A DNA stretch of 6,349 nucleotides from WHSM01 sp050701635 (GTDB taxonomy: Bacteria > Actinomycetota > Actinomycetes > Mycobacteriales > Micromonosporaceae): the NCBI GenBank assembly GCA_050701635.1, contig JBOGDF010000319.1, positions 1 to 6,349 on the forward strand, given 5' to 3'. Both the position numbers and the translations under genes were made by a program. Positions 5,214 to 6,349 of this stretch are shown here, piece after piece. The notes beneath the pieces are model-generated. The model was not told the origin of the DNA, made no database searches, and saw only the letters and a list, made by a program, of their open reading frames with translations. Numbering within the stretch: the first letter of the stretch is position 1; every line of letters begins with the position of its first letter.

Positions 5214-6348
5214 GGTCGCGGCCTTCCCAGTACGGGTCCCGCAGCCGGCGTTTGTGCAGCTTGCCGTTGGGTTCGCGGGGCAGCTCAGCGGCGTAGTCGA
5301 TGCTGCGGGGCAGCTTGAACCGGGCGAGCCGGGCGGCGGCGTACTCCAGGAGCTCGGAGGTGAGGGCAGGGCCGGGAGTGACGCCGGGGGCCGGCTGGAC
5401 CACCGCCTTGATCTCCTCCCCCCAGTCGTCGTTCGGCACGCCGAAGACCGCCACGTCGGCGACCTTCGGATGGCACGCCAGCTCGGACTCGATCTCCGCC
5501 GGGTAGATGTTCACGCCGCCGGAAATGATCATGTCGCTCTTGCGGTCGCAGAGGTAGAGGTAGCCGTCGGCGTCGAGATAGCCCACGTCCCCGAGGGTGA
5601 ACAGGTCACCGCGCCGCGCCTGCTCCGTCTTCGCGGAATCCTTGTGGTACGCGAACTGCGACGTACCCATCCGCAGGTAGACCAGCCCCGGCTGCTCCGG
5701 CGGCAGCTCGGCGCCGTGCTCGTCGAGGATCGTCACCACCGAGCCGGGCCAGGCGCGCCCCACCGAGCCCGGCCGCTCCCGCCACTCGTCGGCGGTGATC
5801 AGGGTGCCGCCGCCCTCGGTGGCGGCGTAGTACTCGACCACCACCGGCCCCCACCAGTCGAGCATCCGGCGCTTGGTCTCCGCCGGGCACGGCGCCGCGC
5901 CGTGGATCATCGCCCGCAGCGACGAGACGTCGTACCGGCGGCGGGTCTCCTCGGGCAGTCCGAGCAGGCGGTGGAACTGGGTCGGCACCATGTGGCTGTG
6001 CGTCACCCGGTGCCGCTCGATCAGCCGCAGCGCCTGCTCCGGGTCGAAGTGCTCCATCAACACCACCGCGTGCCCCAGCTGGATCGAGATCGCCACGAAG
6101 TTCAGCACCGCGGCGTGGTAGAGCGGAGACCCACACAGGTGTACGTGGTCGTCGTACGGCTTGAGCCCGAACAGCCCGAAGAACCACAACGCCATCGCCG
6201 GTACGTCGTCCGGGTCGGCCCCGGTGAGCGCCCGCCGTACGCCCTTCGGCCGGCCGGTGGTGCCCGAGGTGTAGAGCATCGGCGCGCCCAGCGTACGGGT
6301 CCCGGGCCGGCCTGGCGGGGCGGCGCTGTCGGGCGGGGCGGCGCTGTC
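5203..6348 (-). CDS. Acyl-CoA ligase (ANL superfamily), N-terminal part beyond right edge
   Basis: C-terminal 381 residues of a second ATP-dependent acyl-CoA ligase; the frame is open to the right edge, so roughly 130-170 N-terminal residues are missing. Numbering from the internal Met at 6279-6277: P-loop YTSGTTGRPKG (3-13), HGAAPCP (126-132), the A5 motif YYAATEGG (150-157), TLGD (228-231), the hinge and A8 stretch DRKSDMIISGGVNIYPAEIE (245-264) and the adenylation lysine K340 in EPNGKLHKR. All residues needed for adenylation are present. The type recalls mycobacterial FadD4-like ligases, but I do not assign a symbol. It is different in sequence and hinge (DR here, GR in the other) from the fadD19-like protein, so it is not a recent duplicate. 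The Met at 6279 lies just before the P-loop and is not the real start. Stop TAA at 5205-5203 overlaps the start of the PPOX gene. Confidence 0.93.
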   Translation of the reverse strand, partial: DSAAPPDSAAPPGRPGTRTLGAPMLYTSGTTGRPKGVRRALTGADPDDVPAMALWFFGLFGLKPYDDHVHLCGSPLYHAAVLNFVAISIQLGHAVVLMEHFDPEQALRLIERHRVTHSHMVPTQFHRLLGLPEETRRRYDVSSLRAMIHGAAPCPAETKRRMLDWWGPVVVEYYAATEGGGTLITADEWRERPGSVGRAWPGSVVTILDEHGAELPPEQPGLVYLRMGTSQFAYHKDSAKTEQARRGDLFTLGDVGYLDADGYLYLCDRKSDMIISGGVNIYPAEIESELACHPKVADVAVFGVPNDDWGEEIKAVVQPAPGVTPGPALTSELLEYAAARLARFKLPRSIDYAAELPREPNGKLHKRRLRDPYWEGRDRAI

Positions 6349-6349
6349 G
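6314..6349. repeat. Two perfect 18-bp tandem repeats in the second ligase gene
   Basis: GGCGGGGCGGCGCTGTCG occurs at 6314-6331 and again at 6332-6349 with no difference, and may continue past the window. On the coding strand each unit encodes DSAAPP in frame, in the linker just before the P-loop, a place where this family varies in length. Confidence 0.9.

Noticed and set aside
6277..6279. ATG at 6279-6277 as the start of the second ligase
   Set aside because: It would begin the protein directly at the P-loop with the whole N-terminal domain missing; the frame continues upstream to the window edge.
6314..6349. Tandem repeat as the edge of a CRISPR array
   Set aside because: The copies are directly adjacent with no spacer and are in frame within a coding gene.

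Overview
The window is high-GC DNA with Gram-positive-style ribosome binding sites and gene families typical of Actinomycetota: two FadD-type acyl-CoA ligases, an EchA19-like crotonase, an Rv1533-like flavoprotein and a PPOX-fold protein. The tetranucleotide GTAC is unusually frequent. With the non-mycobacterial feel of the sequence this could fit a Micromonosporaceae-like actinomycete, but that placement is a guess.

Layout. Positions 1-3562 hold a tightly packed minus-strand operon, in transcription order fadD19-like acyl-CoA ligase (3562-1973), nitronate monooxygenase/flavin reductase-like protein (1970-858) and SDR oxidoreductase (855 to beyond position 1). Each gene starts 2 nt after the previous stop, and each Shine-Dalgarno sequence lies in the last codons of the gene before it. 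A 62-bp divergent intergenic region (3563-3624) carries a KstR-type operator (core AAC-GT-GTT) overlapping candidate -10 elements on both strands. An echA19-like enoyl-CoA hydratase (3625-4428) reads rightward. From 4425 to 4594 lies a near-perfect palindromic MITE-like element, inserted exactly at the echA19 stop codon. A second inverted repeat (4641-4715) follows. Positions 5213-4740 (PPOX-fold protein) and 6348-5203 (3' part of a second acyl-CoA ligase, which continues past the right edge) form a separate minus-strand operon with an 11-nt gene overlap.

Function. The divergent fadD19/echA19 pair matches the arrangement of Rv3515c/Rv3516 in Mycobacterium tuberculosis. Together with the KstR-like box, it points to sterol side-chain catabolism: FadD19 activates the side chain as a CoA thioester and EchA19 hydrates the enoyl-CoA. 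The NMO-like flavoprotein and the SDR are co-transcribed, so they are candidates for redox steps of the same pathway; their exact substrates cannot be read from the sequence. The second ligase/PPOX operon has no regulatory link to the first that is visible here.

The least ordinary item is the 164-170 bp palindrome behind echA19. It regenerates the stop codon it entered, and in its clear helices every arm-to-arm transition is G-U compatible for RNA made from the + strand, the strand that echA19 transcription would read.
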